From Paenibacillus gorillae (GTDB lineage Bacteria > Bacillota > Bacilli > Paenibacillales > Paenibacillaceae), in the NCBI RefSeq assembly GCF_000513275.1, contig NZ_CBVJ010000020.1, forward strand, positions 1-64,000: a stretch of DNA of 64,000 bases, written 5' to 3'. The stretch's first letter is position 1. Each line of letters begins with the position of its first letter. This document shows, in pieces, positions 25,938 to 33,965 of this stretch. A program made the position numbers and the translations under genes. Below the pieces are notes generated by a model. The model saw only the letters and a program-made list of their open reading frames with translations, was not told where the DNA came from and did no database searches.

Positions 25938-26582
25938 ATGGGCAATAGGGGAACCGGGGGAAATCTGACAATGCTGGAGTATGAACAAAGGCTGTGGGCG
26001 GAAGGCTATTCCGCTATCGCCGGCGTCGATGAGGTAGGCCGCGGCTGCTTGTTTGGGGACGTTGTAGCGGCAGCCGTCATTTTGCCTCCGCATTTGGAGC
26101 TGGAAGGCGTAAACGATTCGAAGAAGCTGTCCGAGAAGAGACGCGAAGAGCTTTATGAAGTCATCATACAGAATGCCGTCGCTTGGTCGGCCGCGAGAGT
26201 CGATTCGGAAACGATCGATCGGATCAACATTAAGCAGGCTTCGAGGCTTGCTATGAAGCTGTCCGTTCAATCGCTGGGAGCCGCAGCCGATTATTTGCTG
26301 GTAGATGCGGAGAAGGTAGACATGCCGCAGCCGCAGCTTGCTATTATTAAAGGTGATGCGACGAGTCAATCGATTGCCGCTGCATCCATCATAGCGAAGG
26401 TGACGCGGGATAGACTGTGCACGAACGAATGGGAGCAGCTTTATCCGGCTTACGGAATCGCTATACATAAAGGCTATGCGACAAAGCTGCATCGGGAAAG
26501 GCTGCTGGAATACGGGCCAAGCCCGCTGCATCGCCGTTCTTTTTTGGGGAAAATATTTGTGGAGCAGCAGGAGCTGTTCTAA
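25938..26582 (+). CDS. rnhB: Ribonuclease HII
   Basis: The enzyme cleaves RNA in RNA-DNA hybrids, including single ribonucleotides in DNA. The acidic motif GVDEVGRG is present, with further Asp residues in LLVDAEK and KVTRDRL. The segment after GRG reads CLFGDVV rather than the common PLAGPVV, an unusual but conservative-looking change. ATG 25938 (214 aa, AAGG seven bases upstream) and ATG 25971 (203 aa, GGGGG further upstream) are both possible starts. A terminator follows. Confidence 0.94.
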   Translation: MGNRGTGGNLTMLEYEQRLWAEGYSAIAGVDEVGRGCLFGDVVAAAVILPPHLELEGVNDSKKLSEKRREELYEVIIQNAVAWSAARVDSETIDRINIKQASRLAMKLSVQSLGAAADYLLVDAEKVDMPQPQLAIIKGDATSQSIAAASIIAKVTRDRLCTNEWEQLYPAYGIAIHKGYATKLHRERLLEYGPSPLHRRSFLGKIFVEQQELF

Positions 26583-26594
26583 AGGCATTAAATT

Positions 26595-26632
26595 GGGCAT
26601 CGAACCGCCATGGCGTTTGATGCTCTTTTTTT
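26595..26632 (+). terminator. Terminator after rnhB
   Basis: A roughly 15-bp imperfect stem (GGGCATC... with ...TGATGCTC, one bulge) with CCATGG at its tip is followed by seven T. It separates rnhB from ylqG. Confidence 0.88.
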
Positions 26633-26646
26633 GTTGAAACCTTCCT

Positions 26647-26673
26647 TCAATGCCGCCTGGATTATACCGATAT
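26647..26673 (+). promoter_or_regulatory. SigD-like promoter candidate of ylqG
   Basis: TCAA (26647-26650), 15 bases, then ACCGATAT (26666-26673) matches the SigD/sigma-28 pattern TAAA-N15-GCCGATAT at ten of twelve positions, about 60 bases before the ylqG start. A SigA-type -10 TATAAT also occurs at 26688-26693 but lacks a good -35. Confidence 0.45.
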
Positions 26674-26732
26674 GTACAATATAGGTTTATAATAGGGTAA
26701 AGAAGCGGATTGGAAGCGGGTGCTACCGATAG

Positions 26733-28808
26733 ATGAATATTAATCAAATTATGAAAAGCTTTCTTGGCGACGCTTCCGCAGGCGAAGCGCGCACGATGGA
26801 GCTAAAGGCTGGACAAGTCGTTCGCGGCCAGGTTATGCAAGTGATGGACAATAATGAAGCGATTGTACAAATAAACGGTGTTCAAGTTCGTGCGAAGCTT
26901 GAATTGCCGCTGCAGCAAGGACAAACGGCAATGCTTCAAGTGCAGCCGCAATCGCTGACGGACGGCGGAAACAGCATGATTGTGCTAAAGCAGGTCGAAA
27001 CCGGAACGGCAGCTCTGCCTGACAGCATGGTTAAGGATCTTGTGAAGCTGCTTGGCTTGCCAGACCAGAAGTGGGCGACGGAGCTTGTAAAAGAATTGAG
27101 GCGTGACGGATTTCCGATGAACCGTGAGACCGCCCAGTTGTTTCAGCAGGCATTATCAGCGATGCCGAAAGGTGAAAATGCGGAGCAATGGATGCAGGCG
27201 GCCGCTGCAGCTATAAAACGGGGACTGCCGGCAACGGCCGGTACCATAAGTGCAATGCAACAGGTTATGTTTGGGCGCTCGGCACATGAGTTGCTGGATG
27301 CCCTGCAGCAGCAGCTAGCACGTGCTTTAGGTGAAGGCGGAGCAGCGGCTGGCAGCAAATCGCAGTTGCCGCAGCTTGCTGCTAAGCTGCAAGCATTGCT
27401 AGGTGAAGGCGGTGCGCTCATGCGCGCAGCTGCCGAGGGCAGTGCTCAGGCGCCAACAGGCGGCTCAGCAAACGCGCCCGCCTTAAGCGGAGGTAATACA
27501 GGGGCCGGATTAAATGCAGCAGGCAGTACGGCTGCAGGGGCGGTTGCCGCCACGAATGCCGCCAATACAGGGAGTGGTGCTGCAAATGCTGCAAACGCCG
27601 CTAGTACAGCAAATGGCGCCAATTTAGCGAATGCTGCAAGTATTGCTAATGCTGGAAATACTGCGAATGCTGCAAGTAGTGCTAATGCGTCAGTGCCAGG
27701 GCGCGGGAATGCCGCAGCTGTTCCTGTAAACGGAGGCGGAGGTGCTGCAGCTTTAACTAGCGGCACACTGTCTTCTCAGACAGCCAGTCAAACAGCAGGG
27801 ACTGCGGTTCCTGCTGCTGCGCAGCAGCAGACCGCTGAAGCAGGAACAGGAGCTGCGGTCACCCAAGCGAGCTCTCCAGCCACCGGCAGTTCTTCTGGCA
27901 ATTGGCTTGGTCAAATGATGAAATGGATGGGCGTTGATCATGAGAATCAGCTGCTGAAGCAGTTTACGCCGGCTGGAGGCAGTGGGGCAGCTCAACAGTC
28001 AACAGATGCTGGGAGCGTTCAAGGTGCAGCCCAGAAAACGGCAGAGCATCCGAGTACGCAAGCAGACGCAGCAACAGCTAGGGCGGCGGTACAGAACGGG
28101 GCAGAAGGAAATGACAAGCTGCAGCAGCCAAACAACGCAGCTCCATCACAGGAGCTGCGTCTGGCGGGAGAACGAGGTTCATTAACCGCTTCGTCTTTGG
28201 CTTCCCAGCAAGCCGTGCAGGAAGCTGCCGCCGCGCCGAAGGCTCTGGCCCATGAATCGCTCAAAAGTGTATTAATGGCTATCGCCGCATCCGATGATGC
28301 TCCAGCAGCGTTGAAAGAAACAGCTCAGCAGCTTGTGCAGCAGGTAACGGGACAACAGCTCCTGCTGACACCGGAGCGGAACGGCTCGATGTTCAGCCAT
28401 CTGACGATGTTTATCCCGCTAAACGGACCGGATGGCGATCAGACGGCTTCGGTACAAATTCAGACGCGACGCGGCCGTAAAGGAGAGCTGGATGCTAACA
28501 ATTGCCGCCTTTTGTTTCATCTGTCTATGAAGACGCTGGGCGATACGATCGTTGACGTCAATGTGGTGGACAAAATCGTCAGCTTGAATCTTTGGAATGA
28601 TCATCCTGCGATATCTGGATTGGTGGAGACCGCAAGGACAGAAGTTTCCGAGAGTTTGAGCAAAGCCGGCTATCAGTTGTCGTCATTGCGGACGACGCCA
28701 ACCTTCAAAGGAGATTTGTCAGCCGATTCCGGATCGGACAAGCTGAGAAATGCAGAGCCGGCGCCAATCTCTGCCGCAGCTTATAAAGGAGTCGACTTCC
28801 GCATATGA
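26733..28808 (+). CDS. ylqG: YlqG: FliK-like protein with low-complexity middle
   Basis: The 691-aa product sits where B. subtilis has ylqG, after rnhB and before ylqH. The N-terminal part (about 1-90) is a beta-rich segment (AGQVVRGQVMQVMDNN). Residues about 235-420 are extremely rich in Ala, Asn, Gly, Ser and Thr, with degenerate repeats such as ANAASTANGANLANAAS. The C-terminal part (about 545-670) resembles the FliK hook-length-control domain in layout (MFIPLNG, ASVQIQTRRG, LLFHLSMKTLGDTIVDV). Function is unknown. Overlap with ylqH (ATGA-type) implies coupling. A true fliK is present at 53855, so this is a paralogue or analogue, not the hook ruler. Confidence 0.85.
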   Translation: MNINQIMKSFLGDASAGEARTMELKAGQVVRGQVMQVMDNNEAIVQINGVQVRAKLELPLQQGQTAMLQVQPQSLTDGGNSMIVLKQVETGTAALPDSMVKDLVKLLGLPDQKWATELVKELRRDGFPMNRETAQLFQQALSAMPKGENAEQWMQAAAAAIKRGLPATAGTISAMQQVMFGRSAHELLDALQQQLARALGEGGAAAGSKSQLPQLAAKLQALLGEGGALMRAAAEGSAQAPTGGSANAPALSGGNTGAGLNAAGSTAAGAVAATNAANTGSGAANAANAASTANGANLANAASIANAGNTANAASSANASVPGRGNAAAVPVNGGGGAAALTSGTLSSQTASQTAGTAVPAAAQQQTAEAGTGAAVTQASSPATGSSSGNWLGQMMKWMGVDHENQLLKQFTPAGGSGAAQQSTDAGSVQGAAQKTAEHPSTQADAATARAAVQNGAEGNDKLQQPNNAAPSQELRLAGERGSLTASSLASQQAVQEAAAAPKALAHESLKSVLMAIAASDDAPAALKETAQQLVQQVTGQQLLLTPERNGSMFSHLTMFIPLNGPDGDQTASVQIQTRRGRKGELDANNCRLLFHLSMKTLGDTIVDVNVVDKIVSLNLWNDHPAISGLVETARTEVSESLSKAGYQLSSLRTTPTFKGDLSADSGSDKLRNAEPAPISAAAYKGVDFRI

Positions 28809-29128
28809 GCGCCAATCGCCAATCTAATAATGAACCCATGCCGCTGCGTAAAGCGGTTGCGCTTAAGTATGAGCCAGGAGACAACACCGCCCCAGTCGTT
28901 ATCGCAAAAGGCCGAGGGCATGTAGCTGATCAAATTCTTGATGCAGCGCAAGAGAATGGCGTCCCGGTGCAGGAGGATGCTTCGCTCGTCGAAGTATTAT
29001 CCAAGCTGGATATCGATCAATCGATTCCGCCAGAGCTATACACGCTTGTAGCCGAAATACTCAGTTTTGTCTACCGGGCAGACCGGGAGGCCAAGGCAGG
29101 AGAAGATGATGAGCAATGGTACAAGTAA
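28805..29128 (+). CDS. ylqH: YlqH: FlhB C-terminal-domain-like protein
   Basis: The 107-aa protein aligns by eye with the part of FlhB that follows its autocleavage site. AVALKYEPGDNTAPVVIAKG matches AIALQYDATKMEAPLIIAKG of the FlhB at the end of this window, and IDQSIPPELYTLVAEIL matches IGDSIPADLFQAV. The NPTH autocleavage motif is absent (LRKA precedes the match), so it corresponds to the mature C-terminal fragment as a stand-alone protein. It overlaps ylqG by four bases and yraN by 20. Confidence 0.9.
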   Translation: MSANRQSNNEPMPLRKAVALKYEPGDNTAPVVIAKGRGHVADQILDAAQENGVPVQEDASLVEVLSKLDIDQSIPPELYTLVAEILSFVYRADREAKAGEDDEQWYK

Positions 29129-29516
29129 GGAGATAACGGGTAAGAGATTAAAGCCTGATGGCCGAAAGCTAACAGGGGAAATAGGAGAAGCTGCGGCTTT
29201 TCACTATTTAACGGAAACCGGTTATACCGTCATAGAGCGCAATTGGCGCTGCAGGATGGGGGAACTCGATCTCATCGCTAGCCGGGACGGCTTGCTTATC
29301 TTTATAGAGGTGCGCACGCGCCGAGCCGGCGGCCGTTTCGGTACGGCCGCTGAATCGGTAGACCGGCGGAAGCAGCAGAAGCTGGCTGTACTTGCGCAGT
29401 TTTACATGCGTCAGCATGCTGTAACAGATCAGCCAGTTCGGTTTGATGTGATCACGGTGACGCTTGACCACGGTAATGAGGTTTTGGAGCTGAAGCAGAT
29501 CGAAGCGGCATTCTAA
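29109..29516 (+). CDS. yraN: UPF0102 (YraN) endonuclease-like protein
   Basis: The 135-aa protein belongs to the YraN family, which has a restriction-endonuclease-like fold. The signature is visible as GEIGEAAAFHYL, ERNWRCRMGELDLI and FIEVRTR. No function is established. ATG 29109 (or the adjacent ATG 29106) follows AGGAG and lies inside the end of ylqH. A terminator follows. Confidence 0.9.
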   Translation: MSNGTSKEITGKRLKPDGRKLTGEIGEAAAFHYLTETGYTVIERNWRCRMGELDLIASRDGLLIFIEVRTRRAGGRFGTAAESVDRRKQQKLAVLAQFYMRQHAVTDQPVRFDVITVTLDHGNEVLELKQIEAAF

Positions 29517-29557
29517 GCAGAAAGCAGAAAGCGGAATAAACGGATGAGTGTTATTTG

Positions 29558-29588
29558 AAAGGCTCCGCGGCAGCGCGGAGCCTTTTTT
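29558..29588 (+). terminator. Terminator after yraN
   Basis: Twelve perfect base pairs (29558-29569 with 29574-29585) close a GCAG loop and run into six T. Confidence 0.94.
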
Positions 29589-29604
29589 GCCGTTCCCGGC
29601 ATTC

Positions 29605-29643
29605 TTTAGATAATCTTCAGATTTCATTAAGGGGGACTTTAGA
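29605..29643 (+). promoter_or_regulatory. Four direct repeats at 11-bp period, response-regulator box
   Basis: TTTAGA (29605), TTCAGA (29616), TTAAGG (29627) and TTTAGA (29638) recur at exactly 11-bp spacing, the geometry of OmpR/PhoP-type regulator boxes (TTnAnA with 5-bp gaps). A -10 TATACT lies at 29654-29659 with no recognisable -35, so the last repeats occupy the -35 region as in activator-dependent promoters. The downstream operon encodes its own OmpR-type regulator, suggesting autoregulation. Confidence 0.6.
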
Positions 29644-29720
29644 CGGTGGTTGCTATACTCGTTAGCAGAAGCAGCGGGGGCAGCTGGAACCGCGCAGAAA
29701 TCGAGAGAGGGTGAGTCATA

Positions 29721-30113
29721 ATGGATCAGGAGAATGAGCCTATTCAATATGCCGGTTTTTGGATACGGGGTACGGCACTCGTGATAGATTCCGTCATCAT
29801 TTACGGTGTATCACAGCTTTTAATTTCATTGGGGAACTGGGGAGGACAAACAATCCCTTGGCTAATGACAGCTTATATGCTCGTAATGACACTGCTATCT
29901 GGCAGAACGATAGGCAAGTGGATGCTGGGAATTAAAGTGATCCGGCAGGATGGCCGAAAGCTGTCATTCTGGAATGTGCTTTTGCGGGAAACAGTCGGCA
30001 GATGGCTGTCAGCTGTAATTTTATGTATCGGATTTATTTTAGCCGGATTTGACGGACGTAAACGGGCTTTGCATGACCATATCGCTCAAACCTATGCCGT
30101 TAGAAACAGATAA
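29721..30113 (+). CDS. RDD-family membrane protein
   Basis: The 130-aa protein has the RDD signature (AGFWIRGTALVIDSVIIYG at about 10-28, then GKWMLGIKVI) and three hydrophobic segments (about 17-36, 45-62, 92-112). RDD proteins are poorly characterised; a few act in ion transport or stress tolerance. Here it is the first gene of an ABC exporter/two-component operon, 14 bases before the ATPase gene, so a role in sensing or in the transporter complex is plausible. GAGAGGGTGA precedes ATG 29721. Confidence 0.85.
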   Translation: MDQENEPIQYAGFWIRGTALVIDSVIIYGVSQLLISLGNWGGQTIPWLMTAYMLVMTLLSGRTIGKWMLGIKVIRQDGRKLSFWNVLLRETVGRWLSAVILCIGFILAGFDGRKRALHDHIAQTYAVRNR

Positions 30114-30127
30114 GGAGGAACGAAGCG

Positions 30128-31045
30128 ATGTTACAGACAGCAGCTATTGAAGTGCGGAATGTTACGAAATCCATTGCAGGAAAAACAATCGTAAAAGACT
30201 TGTCTTTCACCGTGCAAGCGGGCGAAATCTATGGCTTCCTAGGACCCAATGGAGCAGGCAAAACGACAACCATTCGCATGATGGTTGGGCTTATATCCAT
30301 CGGCAAGGGAGATATACGAATCGGCGGAAGCAGTATTCGAACGGCTAGAGGCAAAGCGCTGGAGCAGATCGGAGCCATCGTCGAAAATCCCGAATTGTAC
30401 AAGGAGATGAGCGGGAGGCAAAATTTGAAGCATTATGCGAACATGAGCAGCAAACCGGTCTCGAACAAAAGAATAGAGGAGGTTGTCCGCCTCGTGCAAT
30501 TGGGAGAAGCAATCGACCGGAAAGTCAAAACCTATTCACTGGGCATGCGCCAGCGTCTAGGAATTGCTCAAGCGATTCTTCATCGGCCCTCGATTCTCAT
30601 TCTTGATGAGCCGACAAACGGATTAGACCCGGCAGGCATTCGCGAGCTCCGGCAATATTTGCAGCAGTTAGCGAAGACAGAAGGGATGGCCGTCATCGTC
30701 TCCAGCCATTTGATTGCAGAGATTGAGCTTTTATGCGACCGGGTCATCATTATTCAGAAGGGCCAGTTGGTCGCCGAACGATCTTTGAAGGAAATAGACG
30801 GGGATGGGAAGGTGACTGTAGATCTTGAAGTTACTGATCCTGAAAGGGCGGCAATGCTGCTTAAACCAAGCGTTGTTTATTCTAACAGCGGCAGTAATAT
30901 CATGTCCGTAAGAGTAATGAAAGAAGAGATTCCGGGTCTTGTATCGGATTTGGTTCAGCATGGCATCGGTATTGTACAAGTGACCATAAGAACAGCAAAG
31001 CTGGAGGAACTATTTCTCGAATTGACGCAGGGGGGGAGATCATGA
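30128..31045 (+). CDS. ABC transporter ATP-binding protein (BcrA/CcmA type)
   Basis: The 305-aa ATPase has Walker A GPNGAGKTT (39-47), signature YSLGMRQRLGIAQ, Walker B ILILDEPTNGLDP, and a C-terminal extension of about 80 residues typical of ABC-2 drug or lantibiotic exporters. It pairs with the permease that overlaps its stop (ATGA). AAGGAGGAACG precedes ATG 30128. Linked two-component genes suggest antimicrobial peptide resistance or immunity, but the substrate cannot be read from sequence. Confidence 0.92.
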   Translation: MLQTAAIEVRNVTKSIAGKTIVKDLSFTVQAGEIYGFLGPNGAGKTTTIRMMVGLISIGKGDIRIGGSSIRTARGKALEQIGAIVENPELYKEMSGRQNLKHYANMSSKPVSNKRIEEVVRLVQLGEAIDRKVKTYSLGMRQRLGIAQAILHRPSILILDEPTNGLDPAGIRELRQYLQQLAKTEGMAVIVSSHLIAEIELLCDRVIIIQKGQLVAERSLKEIDGDGKVTVDLEVTDPERAAMLLKPSVVYSNSGSNIMSVRVMKEEIPGLVSDLVQHGIGIVQVTIRTAKLEELFLELTQGGRS

Positions 31046-31803
31046 GATTTATGCGGCTGATTTCAAACGAGCTGTTGAAGCTGCATGTCAGGAGGAAAAA
31101 CTATCTATTTGGCGTTTTTTTACTGGCGCTTACTATAGCTGCAGGACTCATTATGAAACAAACGATGCATGGCTTAACCGGGTTTGAATTTGCTGCCAAG
31201 CTGCAGCCGGTTCTAAATTATCCGATTCTATTATTTATGATCATTTATGGCGCGCAGACGATTGCGGAAGAGTTCAAGGAAGGAACGATCAAGCAACTGC
31301 TTATACGCCCGCCAAGCCGCTCCGTCATTTTATTGTCCAAATATGCTACGGGTGTATCGGTATTGTTCGGAGTTCTGCTATTTTCCTGTCTGGCAAGCGT
31401 CGTTACGGGCCTTGTGTTATTTGAAAATGGCGGCGATTATACACTGCTGACTGTCATCAAAGTGTATTTGTATGCGATACCGGGCGATTTGTTTTATTTT
31501 ACACTGGCCCTATTGATAGGCACGGCTGTAACGAGCGTCCCGTTTGCATTGTCGCTGTCTATCATTCTCCAGCTAGTCGGCGGAGGGATAAGCGCGATCA
31601 TTGCCAAATACGGATGGTCCAAATATGTGGTGCTCAATCATTTGAATTTGAAGCATTTCGATTCAGATCCGCACATCGGCGGGACTGGAGCCGCTCCTTA
31701 TCCTGATATTAATTTATATGGCTCGTTGTTGATTAACGTTGTTTATCTAGCGGCGTTTCTCGGGATCGCCTGTTATGTTTTTTACCGTAAAGAGGTAAAA
31801 TAA
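31042..31803 (+). CDS. ABC-2 family transporter permease
   Basis: The 253-aa protein has about six membrane segments and the ABC-2 hallmark of a long first loop ending EEFKEGTIKQLLIRPPSR. It resembles BcrB/LanE/G-type permeases of peptide-antibiotic exporters. It overlaps the ATPase stop by four bases, so the two are translated together. The response regulator follows 19 bases later. Confidence 0.88.
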   Translation: MRFMRLISNELLKLHVRRKNYLFGVFLLALTIAAGLIMKQTMHGLTGFEFAAKLQPVLNYPILLFMIIYGAQTIAEEFKEGTIKQLLIRPPSRSVILLSKYATGVSVLFGVLLFSCLASVVTGLVLFENGGDYTLLTVIKVYLYAIPGDLFYFTLALLIGTAVTSVPFALSLSIILQLVGGGISAIIAKYGWSKYVVLNHLNLKHFDSDPHIGGTGAAPYPDINLYGSLLINVVYLAAFLGIACYVFYRKEVK

Positions 31804-31822
31804 GGCGGAGAGGAGCGGAATT

Positions 31823-32536
31823 ATGACCTATTCGATACTGTTAATAGAAGATGATCATGAAATTATTGAGCTTTTAAAATTGTATTTGGAACCGGAGTAT
31901 AACGTACACGAAGCTGCAAATGCGCAGATTGCACTGGATAAAATAAAATCTTACAGCTATGATCTAGCCATCGTCGATGTGATGCTGCCGGGCATTGACG
32001 GCTTCCAATGGGTCAGGACGATCCGCCATTCGCATTATTTTCCCGTCCTGTTTCTATCAGCGAGGAGTCAGGAAAGTGATAAAATTTTGGGACTTAGTGT
32101 CGGGGCGGACGATTATATGACGAAGCCGTTCAATCCGCTCGAAGTCGTTGCGAGGGTGCAGGCGTTGCTCCGCAGGGTGCATCAATTCGATACAGTTGCA
32201 GTGGACAAAACAGAGGTAGAGGCAGAACGGCTGGAAGCGGGAGAACTCGTACTGGATACGAAAAGCTGCACGCTGTACCTGACCGGACAGCCTGTTCCTC
32301 TAACGTCTACGGAATACAAAATTTTAGCGCTGCTGATGGGCAATTCCGGCCGCGTCCTCACGCGGAAAAAGATTTATGAGGCGGTATGGGATGATGCCTT
32401 TGCCTATGATGATAATACGATCATGGTTCATTTGAGCAACCTGCGCGAAAAAATCGAGCCTCATCCGAAAAACCCTTCCTACATTAAAACAATTAGAGGG
32501 CTGGGATATAAATTTGAAGCGCCTGTTCAGCATTAG
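31823..32536 (+). CDS. OmpR-family response regulator
   Basis: The 237-aa regulator has a receiver domain with phosphoacceptor Asp52 (AIVDVMLPGIDG), acidic pair ED at 9-10, and the TKPFNPLE Lys loop. A C-terminal winged helix ends in YIKTIRGLGYKFE. It is probably phosphorylated by the overlapping kinase. The 11-bp repeats upstream of the operon (29605-29643) are the likely binding site. GAGAGGAG precedes ATG 31823. Confidence 0.95.
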   Translation: MTYSILLIEDDHEIIELLKLYLEPEYNVHEAANAQIALDKIKSYSYDLAIVDVMLPGIDGFQWVRTIRHSHYFPVLFLSARSQESDKILGLSVGADDYMTKPFNPLEVVARVQALLRRVHQFDTVAVDKTEVEAERLEAGELVLDTKSCTLYLTGQPVPLTSTEYKILALLMGNSGRVLTRKKIYEAVWDDAFAYDDNTIMVHLSNLREKIEPHPKNPSYIKTIRGLGYKFEAPVQH

Positions 32537-33954
32537 AAAAAGGTGGCGGTTGCATACGTCGCTCATATTCGATTTTTTCTTTTTTAATCTATTTCTGATG
32601 CTCGTTGTGTTGATTTGCTTTATTGCCGGTATCATTTATGTGTTTCAGAACGCACAAACCTCGGAGACGATGAATGCAAGCGCCGCCTCATTTTTTGGAG
32701 TCCCAGAAACCCAGCGAATATAGCATGGGGTGGCTGGAGAAGCACGGCGGCTGGCTGGAGGAGTTAGATGACGGGTTTCGCGTTATCGGCTCGAAGGGGA
32801 AGAAGGGCGATGACAAAACCTTTTACACGCGGGATGAATTATTCGCATTGCTTGAGAACGGAGAGAAACAGTCCTACTATTATTCAATTGCGGCAATGGA
32901 TAGCTACAGCCCGCCCCATTATTTGCTGATGAAACTGCCCCGGGAACAGGTTTCCATCCAAAAAAATATGGCATCCCATCCTTTGTTGGACGAGGAGGAT
33001 CGGACGTTTCCGCTCTACCGGGTGAAAATATTTTTCTATGGCTCTATTGCTGCCATTTTGTTTTTTATTTTTCTTTACAGCTACTGGGTAGCCAGACGCA
33101 TTAAAAAGCCGCTGGATACGGTTGCCGCCGGATTGAAGCGCATGACGCACGGGGATTATAGCACCCGAATCGACGTTCATGCAGAGAAGGAATTTAAGCA
33201 AATCAGCGACACTTTCAATTATATGGCAAGCGTTATTGAAAGCTCTGCAGAAGAGAAACGGCTGCTGGAAGAAAGTAAGGAACGGCTCATTATCGATTTA
33301 TCGCATGATCTTAAGACACCGATTACGAGCATTCAAGGATTTTCCCAAGCTTTAATGGAAGGGAAAGTAGAGGATAGTGACAGGCAAAACCGCTATTTGA
33401 ACTATATTTACAATAAATCAAATCAAGTGACCGCTTTAATAGAAAGCATGCTGGAGCTGTTGAAGCTTAATTCGCCGGATCATCCTTTAAAGCTGGCTAA
33501 GCACGATGTGGGTGACTTTTTGCGGGAGTCCGTCGCGGAAATGTACGGCGATATCGAAAGAAACGGGTTCGAGCTGTGGATGGACATCCCTGATAGAACC
33601 ATGACAGCTGTATTCGATGCTGAGGCGTTTAGCCGGATCATAGCAAACCTTTTGGCTAATGCTTTGAAATATAATCCGCCGGGAACGAGACTGAGGATAG
33701 CGCTTAAGGAAGAGGAGGCTTTCGTCCGGATCGAAATCGGCGATTCCGGTATTGGCATTCCAGAGCAATTAAAGTCAAAGCTGTTCGATCCCTTCGTAAG
33801 AGGGGATGAATCCCGCAGCAGGGAAGGCGAAGGCGGTCTAGGCCTTGGGCTTTCTATTGCGAAGAAACTGGCTGAGAAAATGGGCGGCACTCTAACTCTG
33901 AGCGAGTCGGCTGAAGACGCAACCCTCTTCGTTATTTCGTTAACGAAAAAATAA
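32514..33954 (+). CDS. Sensor histidine kinase, frame broken in the extracellular loop
   Basis: Starting at TTG 32514 inside the regulator gene, the N-terminal helix (LIFDFFFFNLFLMLVVLICF) and the start of an outside loop are encoded. The frame then stops at TAG 32721. The remainder is intact in another frame: second membrane helix, HAMP (RRIKKPLDTVAAGLKRM), H-box (DLSHDLKTPITSIQGFS), N-box (IIANLLANALKYNPPG), G1 GDSGIGIPE and G2 GGLGLGLSIAKKL. Deleting one T from T6 at 32691-32696 joins the frames into 479 aa. As written the kinase would be split. It may sense the transporter's substrate. Confidence 0.85.
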
Positions 33955-33965
33955 TAATGCGGGGG

